Assembly: GCF_020881035.1 (NCBI RefSeq)
Contig: NZ_JAJITC010000003.1
Coordinates: forward strand, 310,001 to 374,000
From: Paraburkholderia translucens
GTDB taxonomy: Bacteria; Pseudomonadota; Gammaproteobacteria; Burkholderiales; Burkholderiaceae
Reading direction: 5' to 3'
Length of the DNA: 64,000 nt
Shown: piece by piece, positions 24,770 through 33,122 of the stretch
How the letters are laid out: each line of letters opens with the position of its first letter
Numbering within the stretch: position 1 is the first letter of the stretch
The notes under the pieces: model-generated
Seen by the model: only the letters and a program-made list of their open reading frames with translations
Database searches by the model: none
What the model was told of the DNA's origin: nothing
Position numbers and translations under genes: made by a program

Positions 24770-27190
24770 TTACGGATGGGCAAGTTGCCATCGGAGGATG
24801 GGGTGGCTTGCGCCGGCTGGCATTGCCCACGTGCCGTTTGGACCGAAGTCGTATGACGCGAACGATGAAGCCATACTCATTTGTGCGGTGGTGAGCCCGT
24901 TGGAGGCCGGTAGTCCTGGTCCGGAGAGAACAGCCACCGGCGCGAGCGTCGTCTCTGTATTCCAGAAAACGTCAGTTGAGATCGGGACGGAGTTGAAGGC
25001 CACTATCCCCGCCGGCCTCTGCAGCACAGGTCCGACCGCGAACGACTCGCTGATAGTCCCCGAATTGCTCTGGACCAGGCCGGCGCTGCCGCAGCTGTTT
25101 CCTCCCGGGCAGGATCCGATGTACCGGACGCTACCGGTTGCGTACGATTGAGCGACTGAGCCTCCGTTAATACCGGCAAGGCCGCCACCGCCGCCGCTGT
25201 AAGGCCCGGCGGTGACGTTACCGCTGGCATAAGACTGCACGATACGGCCCATCGCAAGATTGTCGCCCACCAGTCCACCGACGGTGTATTGCGCGGCAAC
25301 ACTGACGCTGCTCGACGACCGCTGGATCAGGCCATAGTTGTATCCGACCAGACCACCGGAATACGTGACATAGTTGAAACCAGTCATCAAGTTAATCGAC
25401 CCGGCGGTGCTGTCAAACAGTACCGTTCCATAATTGACGCCGGCCAGGACGCCATAGGAGGCGAACTGGATAAGAGAAGTACTCTCCGTCGTGCTTCCGG
25501 CAAGGTTCAGGTTACGAACAATTCCTGCTGAGCCGATAACCCCGAACATGCCATGCGCACCCATCACGGAACCGCGTTCTCCGTGGTCCCCGGGAACTGC
25601 CCCAAGGGTAAAATTGCGGATCGTGTGACCCGCGCCATCGAACTGGCCAGTGAACGGCAAGTTGATCGACCCGATCGGCGGCAATCGGGTCGCGCCGGCA
25701 TCGATGTTGCGGCCCAGCGCATAGTTGCTGGCGAGGTCGCTGGCGACGTTCGTCAGGTCGACGAGGGAATTGACGAGTTTGTAGCTGGTGATCTGCGTCA
25801 CCAATCCGCTGAATTCGGCTGCCGCCCATTCGGGGTTGGTCCGTTGCGTGCCGGCAAGGTATGAGCCGTTCATGTCGTACAAGGCGCTGACTGCGCCAGT
25901 GCTCGCCGACCAGTCCAGCGTGCCATGGTTGGTCACATTGCCGCCGTTGCCGATGCCTGATGCGTCGGCGCGCAAGATCAGATTGCCCGCACCATGGTTG
26001 GCGATAGTCGCATCCGTCGTCACGGAGACCTCGTGGTACGCGGCGAGCGTAAGCGAAGCCGGACCGGACCAGCGCAGGCTCGACGCGACGGCGAGGTCAC
26101 CCGTTGCCTCGTTGGCTCCCGTCGTAGTCAGGTCGACCGACGTGCCGGCGTTAAGACTGCGCTGCAATGCATGCGCGGCAGCATCGTCTATCGTGAAAGC
26201 GGGTGTCGAGAGGTTCCATTGGCCTGCATCGACCATCGCGTCTTTGCCGAACGCCAGGTGCGCCGCTTGGGTATCGACGGTTCCGCCGCTGCCGTCTGCG
26301 TTGGTCGCGGCAATCTTGGCGGACTGCTTGATACGGCCGCTGTCGGCAACGAGCCAGACGTGCCCTTCGCGGCTCGCCGTGCCGGTTGCACGGATGCGCG
26401 TACCGCCGCCCGCGAGCGCATACACGTTGCCGTCGGCGGCCTGCAGGCTGATCTGCGCGGCGGTTATCCGTCCCCTGTTGACGACCGCACCCTGACTACC
26501 CGTCTGCACGAACACCTGCCGGCTGCTCGCCGAATTCTGCAACAGCACCTGCCCGCCTGCCGCCAGCTCCGCCGTGCCGTTGGGCGCGGACACGGCGCCC
26601 GCATTGATCACGGCGCTGCGCGCGATCAGGAACACATCGCCGCCGCTGGAACTGATCCTGCCCAGGTTGATCACGCTTGCATCCGCGTTGCCCGACAGCT
26701 TGAGCGCACCGCTGCCTTTTATGAAGGCGTCGTCGCAGATATCCAGGGTGGACGCGACGAAGCGGTCCCCCGTGCTGATTACGCCCGACGGCCCGACGAC
26801 GATGCCCTGCGGATTGATCACATACAGGCTGCCCGTGGCACTGAGCCGGCCGAGGATCGCGGACGGCGAGCCCCCCGTCACCCGGTTCAGCGTCGCGCCC
26901 GAGCCGTTGTCGAACGTCACGCTATTGTTCCTGCCCACGGAGAAGCTGTTCCACTCGATCACACCGCGCGTCGAACCCGGTTGGGTGATCAAGAGCCCGT
27001 TGCCCTGGCCCGCTATCGCGCCCGCGCCGGCCACGTAAGTGCCCCCTTGTGGAAGGACGCCCGCTGTGAGCGGCACATGGGCAAAGGACATCCCGATGAG
27101 CGAAATTCCGACGGCGAGCCACAGGCCTCCGTTTGTTTGCCCACGATGGAGCGGGCGTCGCGCGGGCCGAGGTAGTTCTGGATCTGACAT
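24770..27190 (-). CDS. Filamentous-hemagglutinin-type exoprotein (TpsA-like) with GLUG repeats
   Basis: An 806-residue predicted secreted protein. After a basic N-region and a hydrophobic signal (WLAVGISLIGMSFAHVPLTA), the TPS secretion domain spans about residues 45-300, with GVIEWNSFSVGRNNSVTFDN, RVTGGSPSAILGRL and LYVINPQGIVVGPSGVI. The C-terminal half carries GLUG-type motifs such as YSGGLVGYNYGLI, TVGGLVGDN and GGGLAGINGGSVAQSYA. Such proteins cross the outer membrane through a TpsB/FhaC pore, but no tpsB gene lies nearby. AGGGGG precedes the ATG. An FNR-type box lies about 110 bases upstream. Confidence 0.88.
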   Translation of the reverse strand: MSDPELPRPARRPLHRGQTNGGLWLAVGISLIGMSFAHVPLTAGVLPQGGTYVAGAGAIAGQGNGLLITQPGSTRGVIEWNSFSVGRNNSVTFDNGSGATLNRVTGGSPSAILGRLSATGSLYVINPQGIVVGPSGVISTGDRFVASTLDICDDAFIKGSGALKLSGNADASVINLGRISSSGGDVFLIARSAVINAGAVSAPNGTAELAAGGQVLLQNSASSRQVFVQTGSQGAVVNRGRITAAQISLQAADGNVYALAGGGTRIRATGTASREGHVWLVADSGRIKQSAKIAATNADGSGGTVDTQAAHLAFGKDAMVDAGQWNLSTPAFTIDDAAAHALQRSLNAGTSVDLTTTGANEATGDLAVASSLRWSGPASLTLAAYHEVSVTTDATIANHGAGNLILRADASGIGNGGNVTNHGTLDWSASTGAVSALYDMNGSYLAGTQRTNPEWAAAEFSGLVTQITSYKLVNSLVDLTNVASDLASNYALGRNIDAGATRLPPIGSINLPFTGQFDGAGHTIRNFTLGAVPGDHGERGSVMGAHGMFGVIGSAGIVRNLNLAGSTTESTSLIQFASYGVLAGVNYGTVLFDSTAGSINLMTGFNYVTYSGGLVGYNYGLIQRSSSSVSVAAQYTVGGLVGDNLAMGRIVQSYASGNVTAGPYSGGGGGLAGINGGSVAQSYATGSVRYIGSCPGGNSCGSAGLVQSNSGTISESFAVGPVLQRPAGIVAFNSVPISTDVFWNTETTLAPVAVLSGPGLPASNGLTTAQMSMASSFASYDFGPNGTWAMPAGASHPILRWQLAHP

Positions 27191-27300
27191 ACATCCCCCT
27201 TTCCGCGGGAGGCGCGCAATGGTGCCGATGACCCCGCAGAGCCGACCGGAAACCCGTAAGTCCCAGCGTCTGAAGAATAGTCACGCGCCGAACCGTCTGG

Positions 27301-27314
27301 TTGACGTACGTCAA
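27301..27314 (-). promoter_or_regulatory. FNR/ANR-type box upstream of the TpsA-like gene
   Basis: TTGACGTACGTCAA is a perfect 14-bp palindrome matching TTGAC-N4-GTCAA. Its centre at 27307.5 predicts a minus-strand start near 27266, 76 bases before the exoprotein ATG. Confidence 0.65.
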
Positions 27315-27675
27315 ACGAATCAACGCCGAAGAAGAAGGCTGGAACTGACGACGCTAAGCGAGGGTGCCATCCAGGCCGCAAGATTCCGGGCGCGGTAGGG
27401 GTCTCCCGCCTTTGGCGCAAGCGCCTTCTTGCGCCAGAACAGCGCCGGAGGTGTGTGATGAAATGTCCCATTCGTGCGCGGCTTGTGCAGGCTGCCTGAT
27501 TCCATCATTCTGGCGTTGCCTGTACAGCATGGCCGAAATTGCAAACCGATTGTCACGATCGCCGGCACTAGGGTAGGCCTCCGCAGATGTTCGCCCTCCT
27601 AAGCGGCCATTCCGAGCGCGCGGTGATGACTGATCGCTCCGGGTCGTAAGTACGCGTTCGCGGATGTGAGAGTCG

Positions 27676-27713
27676 CCGAGCCGGACCCGGCTCGGGCTAA
27701 CGGCCGGTTAGCC
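27676..27713. repeat. Two back-to-back GC-rich hairpins
   Basis: CCGAGCCGG-AC-CCGGCTCGG (27676-27695) is followed directly by GCTAAC-GGCCG-GTTAGC (27696-27712). Both stems are perfect. No T-run follows, so a simple terminator is unlikely; the pair resembles a REP-like element or a relic. The surrounding interval 27315-27882 has no supported gene. Confidence 0.6.
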
Positions 27714-27882
27714 GCGTGCAGCCGCCCGATGAGGGTCGGTAGCTGAGCGTCGGCTTTGGCCGATTATTCGACGACTGCATTTGACTTGCGAGCACTCTCA
27801 ACTTAAGAGCGAAGCCAGCGACTGGGTGTTTCGCAGAACTGGCTGCTGGTACCAAAAACCGGCCGCGCTCTAGCCGACACGA

Positions 27883-28194
27883 TCAATAGTTGCAGCTTCG
27901 CTCGATCGTTTTGCGGATCGTTTCGCCTCGTGCTCGCGGGATGCGATAGTTCTGCGCGGCCTGGATTGCGATGTCGACGCTGACAAGAGAGATGACAGGC
28001 AAGTGCTCAGTCATCAACTGATTGGCCTCACCGAAGTCGCGTTCGATGCCGAACCCGTGTAGCACCTCTACGAAGATGGGACCCTCGTCACAACCGGTTC
28101 GTCACCCTGAAGGAGGGCAGTGAGCCGGCTCGCTTCCGGAGTGACGATGCCTCTGAAGCAAGTCGATCCATATGCAGAAATCGACAGGTGTCAT
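27883..28194 (-). pseudogene. vapC: Broken vapC toxin gene (PIN domain)
   Basis: The frame starts MTPVDFCIWIDLLQ, matching the first acidic motif of VapC ribonucleases. It then shifts frame to read TPEASRLTALLQGDEPVVTR, shifts back to read VEVLHGFGIERDFGEANQLM and later IAIQAAQNYRIPRARGETIR, and stops at SCNY. So there are two compensating frame errors, with an in-frame stop between them, and a missing C-terminus that normally carries further catalytic acidic residues. It lies 5 bases downstream of vapB. An active toxin is not expected. Confidence 0.8.
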
Positions 28195-28199
28195 CAATC

Positions 28200-28388
28200 T
28201 TAGCCAGTTCTCATTTTCTCGTCGCCCTGCCAGTTGAGCTTGCCCAAATACTGAACAGCCTCTTTCTGACGCTGGAGTTGGTGAATCGTCCTTAAGCCCA
28301 GTTTCACTACTTCCCGCGTGGTTTTCAAGCCAGTTGCAGCAAGTGCGTCGGCCATGAGGCGATCATCGATTTCGATGTTGATACGCAT
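28200..28388 (-). CDS. vapB: VapB-type antitoxin
   Basis: A 62-residue protein starting MRINIEIDDRLMADALAATG, then LKTTREVVKLGLRTIHQLQR. This is a ribbon-helix-helix DNA-binding domain with a C-terminal arm (YLGKLNWQGD) of the kind that neutralises VapC toxins. The ATG at 28388 is chosen because the RHH domain begins there; an ATG 30 bases upstream adds unrelated residues. The partner toxin is a pseudogene, so this is an orphan antitoxin that may only repress its own promoter. Confidence 0.85.
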   Translation of the reverse strand: MRINIEIDDRLMADALAATGLKTTREVVKLGLRTIHQLQRQKEAVQYLGKLNWQGDEKMRTG

Positions 28389-28566
28389 GAGGAGGATCCC
28401 TATACCTTCTATACACATATACCCTCTGCGATCGGAGAATCAATCCGACCACCTTGGGCAGCCCGGTCATCCCGCACGCCGGTGACTTGTTGAGTCATTA
28501 GGCCTGAACCACACGATGACGGCGGGTCGTGCATGATCCCGGACGGCGCCGTATGTCTGATTACGC

Positions 28567-30431
28567 TCACGCGCCGGCCGTCTCGCTTGCCAACACAGTC
28601 CGGGCGGCGGCCGAAACGTCCAGTGGCCTGATCTCGGCAATATTGTCGCGGATCGCCCGGGTGGCGGCGCGGTTCACCGCTTCAGCGATGACGGCATCAG
28701 CATCTGCGATAGCGCGTCCGGCGAGCACGTCCATGCATCTGCCGATTGTGCCTTGTTTCAACACGTAGCGTCCCCTGGCGAACTTAAACAACGTCTCGGT
28801 GACGTAACGCTCGAGGTCTGCGCGCTCAGGGACGTCAAACCGGACTTTCTCGCTGAATCGTCCGCCGCGCACGGCTGCCGCATCGGGCCGGCCGTAGTGA
28901 TTTGTTGCCGCGACAAAGATAACGTCCCGGACGCGTCCGCCAGCGCCATCGAGAGTGGTGAGGATCCTGTTTGTCAATGGTGCGACGTTCGAATACTGGC
29001 GGTCGGCGAGGATGTCATCCGCCTCGTCAATGAAAATGATTGCAGGCCGGATGTCACTGGCTTCACGCACGATCCGCTCCCATGAATCAGGCCGCGCGAG
29101 GATATCAGCGCCTGAGGTCTTGAGGAATGCGTATCCGGATGCCTTTGCGAGCGCCATCGCGGCCTGTGTCTTGCCCGTGCCCGGCGGCTCGTAAAAGAGC
29201 AGCCCCCTTGGCAGGCTTCCACCGATCTGCTCCAGCCGGTGAACCTCCCGCATCCGCGCAGTATGTTGCCAGACTCCGCCGGCATGATGATGTCCTCGAT
29301 GGCCTTCACGTTCTCGGGCAATTTTCCGCGCCGACCCTGCAGCAGACGCATGGCCCGCATCGCGATGTCGAAGGTGACCATGCCACTGAACTGGCCATCC
29401 CGTTGCATCTCGTGCAACTGGCCTCCGAGCGCGGTTAACCGCGATGCGCTGAATCCCTCCCAGCGGCCGGCGAGTGCCTCGACAGTACTTTTGGCAACTG
29501 TTTGCGGCCCCAGCTTTCTGCAGATCGCATGGCCCATGAGACTGATTCGAGCAGGCAGATCGGGCGGGGGAATTTCGATCCTGAAGTCCAGGCGACCATC
29601 GCGAATGCCGGCAGTATCGAGCTGCTCGATGTAGTTCGTGGCTGCCACCAGGATGACACGTGATCCGCGCAGGTTAACGATTTCCGTGAGCATGGTGTTA
29701 ACCACATCGCGATCCATCGAGTGCACCTGGGTGCTGCCATCCCGCGGCTTGAGGAACGAGTCGATTTCATCGATCAGGAGCACACAGGGGGCGGTTCGGT
29801 GTGCCGTCCTGAAGACTGCCCTGATTTTTTCCGGAGTGTCATTGACCCACTTCGAGGCGGTGTCGCCAAAGGCGATTGGCAGGAACGGCACCCCGAGCTC
29901 GCCAGCGAGGGCCTCGGCGAAGAGCGTCTTGCCATTGCCTGGTTCTCCGAAGAGAAGGATACCGTTGCGCTCGTCGCTGCCATCGTCACCCGCCAGGATG
30001 TCGTGCGCAGCACGCAGCAGTCGCCGTTTCGTGTCGGCCATTCCCACCACATGCCTGAACGTCCGCCGGGGCTGTCGGACGCAGCCGCTGAAGTCGTGCT
30101 CGGGTTGCGTCCGGGACGCTGGCGAGGGCGGCCGTGCGGTGGTCGCAGGCTGTTTCGGGAGACTTTTCCGCATCGCTGGATTGTGCGAGTCTTCCGGACT
30201 GGCAGGGGCTGCAGGAGCTGGCGGGACAACTGGCGTTGTGGGCGTCGTCGTAGCGACGGGAACTGGGCGCGGCACCGGGATCGGTCCGGAAGGTACGGTA
30301 CGTTCAGTGACAACGGGTGTACCGCGCGCAATCTTCGCGTCGAGCGGTACCCAGACCCGAGCCCCATCGACGATGAGCTGATCCGATGCGCGGCGCGCGC
30401 GGTACAGGTTCTGGAAGACGGAGAAATTCAT
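28567..30431 (-). pseudogene. Double-AAA ATPase gene split by a frameshift
   Basis: The upstream frame (from 30431) encodes a novel N-domain of ~45 residues, a Pro/Thr/Ala-rich linker, then AAA domain 1 with Walker A GEPGNGKT at 162-169, Walker B CVLLIDEIDSF and sensor-1 ILVAATN. After IEDIIMPAESGNIL (about 29260) the frame is lost, and AAA domain 2 continues in another frame from 29253: LPRGLLFYEPPGTGKTQAAM, AIIFIDEADDILADR, IFVAATNHYGRPDA. Together this is a two-domain AAA protein of about 620 residues, CDC48-like in layout. The break falls exactly between the domains, so decay, sequencing error or recoding are all possible. GAGGAAC precedes the ATG. Function unknown. Confidence 0.75.
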
Positions 30432-30542
30432 GTGTTCCTCGAAAGAAAAGTGTTGACGGTGAGCGACGCAGGCCGCGCGTGACTTCTGGTGACCAGTCTC
30501 TCGCGCGACACTGCCAATGCAAATCCGGGTCTTGCAGTCAGC

Positions 30543-30863
30543 TCATGTGGGTGTCCATACCGGGAGACCCCAGCGGGGGCGGAAAGAGCCGCGCATCCCG
30601 CGACGCCGGTGCCGCAGCGGGCGGACGGGCAGGCGACGCTCCATGCGCTTTCGTCCATGAATCTGTTTGACACGATCGCGTAGTTGCTTGCGGGCGTCGC
30701 GGCGCTTCCATGCGACAGGGCGTGCTAACTGGTCTTCGAGCCGACGGCGAAGAAGTTCGATCACCTGAAGCGGGACCTCAGTCGGGATGGCAAATACGGC
30801 GCGTCCACTACTGACGATGTCGACTTTGCGATCGTTTACTGCCGAGACGGAGACTATTTTCAC
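30543..30863 (-). CDS. Hypothetical basic protein upstream of the double-AAA ATPase
   Basis: A 106-residue protein with a perfect AGGAGG ribosome site 7 bases before the ATG. The N-terminal part, MKIVSVSAVNDRKVDIVSSG then RAVFAIPTEVPLQVIELLRR, looks like a small folded domain. The C-terminal half is very rich in Arg and may bind nucleic acid, or the true end may be earlier in a related genome. It lies 112 bases upstream of the AAA gene in the same direction. No family recognised. Confidence 0.6.
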   Translation of the reverse strand: MKIVSVSAVNDRKVDIVSSGRAVFAIPTEVPLQVIELLRRRLEDQLARPVAWKRRDARKQLRDRVKQIHGRKRMERRLPVRPLRHRRRGMRGSFRPRWGLPVWTPT

Positions 30864-30918
30864 GTTCAGTCCTCCTGTGTATCCGGCGAATGGCCGCGGT
30901 TCTTCGCGGCCATCAGGT

Positions 30919-31032
30919 TCATTTGCAGTGTTGCCTGATCCAGCGGGCGAAAAGAATCAACGGCTGGACGTAGTCAAGGAGGAGTCCGTAGCACTCGTCC
31001 ACGAACACCTTCCATAGCGGGGAGCGGTCCAT
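30919..31032 (-). CDS. Small 37-residue protein
   Basis: A short gene with a strong GAAGGAG ribosome site 6-8 bases before the ATG. The product is MDRSPLWKVFVDECYGLLLD followed by YVQPLILFARWIRQHCK: an amphipathic or weakly membrane-seeking helix with a basic end. It sits between two other small leftward genes, 38 bases after the one and 55 before the other, upstream of the double-AAA ATPase. Function unknown. Confidence 0.5.
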   Translation of the reverse strand: MDRSPLWKVFVDECYGLLLDYVQPLILFARWIRQHCK

Positions 31033-31070
31033 GTCTGCTTCTCCTTCGGAAAATGACGGACTGTCCGGGC

Positions 31071-31265
31071 TTACCCGCGACACCACAGAAAGTCAGCGAA
31101 GGAGCGATGCGGCGAGCGCAGCATCAGTAGGGACGCCAAGTCCGAAGGTCCATCCACCGGCAGATCTTCAGGGGCATTTGCGCAGGTGCTCGCGTAGTCA
31201 AAGGAAGTCGCGGGAGTGAGGACGACTGGAATGGTCATGGATTGATCGAGCGAAAACACGTTCAT
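31071..31265 (-). CDS. Small 64-residue hypothetical protein
   Basis: Starts at an ATG preceded by CGGAG about 7 bases upstream and reads MNVFSLDQSMTIPVVLTPAT, ending with SPHRSFADFLWCRG. The frame stays open upstream to 31727, so a longer product is possible, but that extension is basic and low in structure and lacks a ribosome site. It is the first of three small genes leading into the double-AAA ATPase gene. No family recognised. Confidence 0.45.
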   Translation of the reverse strand: MNVFSLDQSMTIPVVLTPATSFDYASTCANAPEDLPVDGPSDLASLLMLRSPHRSFADFLWCRG

Positions 31266-32801
31266 AAGTGACTCCGATGAGGTAAGGCGCCCGAAAGCGA
31301 GCATGTGGGCGATGCGCGCAAGGGCGCGACGGTTCCAGTGGGGAAGGCGAGGCCACAAGGATGGCAACTCGTTCCCCGCTCCGTTGTGTCGCTGCGAACT
31401 GCGTTGAGGCGACAGGACCAGCGTGTCACGGGTTTTAACGAATGCACGTCGACACGCAGGGCGGCGGATTCGCGGAGCAGTGTCAGGACGGCGACAAACG
31501 TCAGTGCTTTCAGCCGCAGGCAGGTGGATCGTTTGGCGGGAACGCGAGCATCGGATCCGGCGGTTCAGGAAGGAACAAGTGCTTCTACCGCTCGAAACCT
31601 GCTGACAGCGATACCACGTGTCGCCTAAAGCGGCCGCCGTTGAACCAACGGACCGCGCGTGTGGCGGCGCGATCGTCGGTAGCGCTGGTGCCGAGCTGTT
31701 CGCTTGCTCGCACGGCGTGATGATCATGTCTGCGTTCCATGAGAACGTCAGCCGCGCAACAATGGAAGGGCGTCAGTGGAAGGAGCGCGAGGAAGATGAG
31801 AACGTCGTCCTCGAGTTGGCCCGCTCGCCGGCGGAGAAATGCTAGTGGTGTGTCTATGGTCGCGCTGGACAGCGCCCGGCGAGTCGGACCTTTTGTCGTT
31901 TACTGCCATCACAGACGAGCCGCCGCCCGAGGTGGCCACTGCGGGGCATGACCGCTGGTTCGTGCCGATCAAAGCCGCGAGTGTAGAAGCGTAGCTGAAT
32001 CCCAATCCGGCCAATGTAGCCGCGCTCCATGCGATTCTGGACGACAGGGAGCGGCCGTACTACGAACACCGACTCGCCGCATGTGGGCGAATGCGGCGAG
32101 GCCTCAGCCAGATGGTGAAAAAGAAGGGCGACCGTGGCCGGCCCTGAGACGCCGCAACTGACCAGAGTCCAGCGTTTCGGTGCCCACGACACGACTCGAA
32201 CTCAGGGGCGAAGTTCAGCATAACGGCAATCTGCTGCGCGACAACCTGCCTAATTTCTTCGGGGGGAAATACCTTACATTTTCCTTGAGGCGGCAAATAG
32301 TTGAAGTAGTTGGAGCAGCCGCCGAGGACGTCTCCAACCATCAGAATACGTGTGCGGGATGCGTCTCGCCCGCGGGCGTCGCGCCATCGCTAGCGCGCAT
32401 ATAGCGGCCCCATGCCGTCCACTGGCTGTGGCGCCCTGCGAGACGTGTCCTCCTGATGTCCTGATCAGGGACATCGAAAGTGTCTTGCATGAAACGCGCC
32501 CGTGCGCAATATCCGGCGCGTTGTTCTTCTGAACTTGAGACTCCACGCCGCGGCTCGTCTAGCCGCTCGAAATCAACAGCGCGCTTACATGTCCATGCAG
32601 CGCCCGCCAGCAATCATGTCGTCGAGATCCGGGAACGGCGCGCTCCCATAATCATTGATACGAATGGCTGAGGCACCTTTGGTGCGCTGCTCCGCGGTCG
32701 GTATAGGCGCGATCCTCGGGAATCCGGGCCACAGAAACGGCAGGGCGGCCGATGCGAGCAGCTGGAAAACAGATGTGGGGGTATCGGAACGGGGGGGCGC
32801 A
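31266..32801. other. Accessory interval without a supported gene
   Basis: Short overlapping frames occur on both strands, but none has a convincing ribosome site, domain texture or recognisable motif. The only clear signal is an SOS-type box at its right end. It is probably decayed island DNA between the small-gene array and tRNA-His. Confidence 0.4.
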
Positions 32802-32821
32802 TACTGTATATGCGAACAGTA
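32802..32821 (+). promoter_or_regulatory. LexA (SOS) box without an obvious target gene
   Basis: TACTGTATATGCGAACAGTA has perfect CTGT-N8-ACAG half-sites with matching flanks. TATAAA follows directly and could be the -10 of a rightward promoter. The only downstream start (ATG at 32837) opens a 43-codon frame that runs through the tRNA-His terminator and is not credible. The target gene seems lost, or it lies to the left and is unrecognised. Confidence 0.65.
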
Positions 32822-32893
32822 TATAAACTCTGGCTTATGAGGAAGCGGTGCAGATCGATTCCCAAAATGGGAATTTTGCGGAAATCCAAAACA

Positions 32894-32927
32894 AAAACGG
32901 CACTGTATTTTTACACAGTGCCGTTTT
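32894..32927 (-). terminator. Terminator of tRNA-His
   Basis: AAAACGGCACTGTAT... pairs with ...ACACAGTGCCGTTTT to give a 13-bp stem with flanking A and T tracts, 30 bases beyond the 3' end of tRNA-His. The upper stem also matches the LexA pattern CTGT-N8-ACAG at 32903-32918. Confidence 0.85.
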
Positions 32928-32956
32928 CTAAGCGATTGAATCGCTTGGGAATTCTT

Positions 32957-33033
32957 TGGGGTGGCTGATGGGACTCGAACCCACGACGACAGGAATCACA
33001 ATCCTGGACTCTACCAACTGAGCTACAGCCACC
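32957..33033 (-). tRNA. tRNA-His (anticodon GTG)
   Basis: The minus strand reads a full cloverleaf. The acceptor stem GTGGCTG pairs with CAGCCAC, an extra 5' G (position -1) faces discriminator C73, and CCA is encoded. The anticodon stem-loop CAGGATTGTGATTCCTG carries GTG. The T-arm has GTTCGAGTC. The 3' end points left toward the accessory region, so this tRNA could have served as an integration site for that DNA. Confidence 0.97.
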
Positions 33034-33122
33034 ACTAACGTCTGCTTGACTCGCTTTAAAAAACATGTCTCGCCAACGAAGAAACGAGATTATAGGGACT
33101 TGATTTGCGTTTGCCTAGTCCT

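Noticed and set aside
25994..27175. A 393-codon plus-strand frame opposite the TpsA-like gene
   Set aside because: Antisense to a well-supported secreted protein with intact TPS motifs; composition is typical of a GC shadow.
32837..32968. A 43-codon gene directly after the SOS box
   Set aside because: It would read through the tRNA-His terminator and into the tRNA, and its sequence has no ribosome site.
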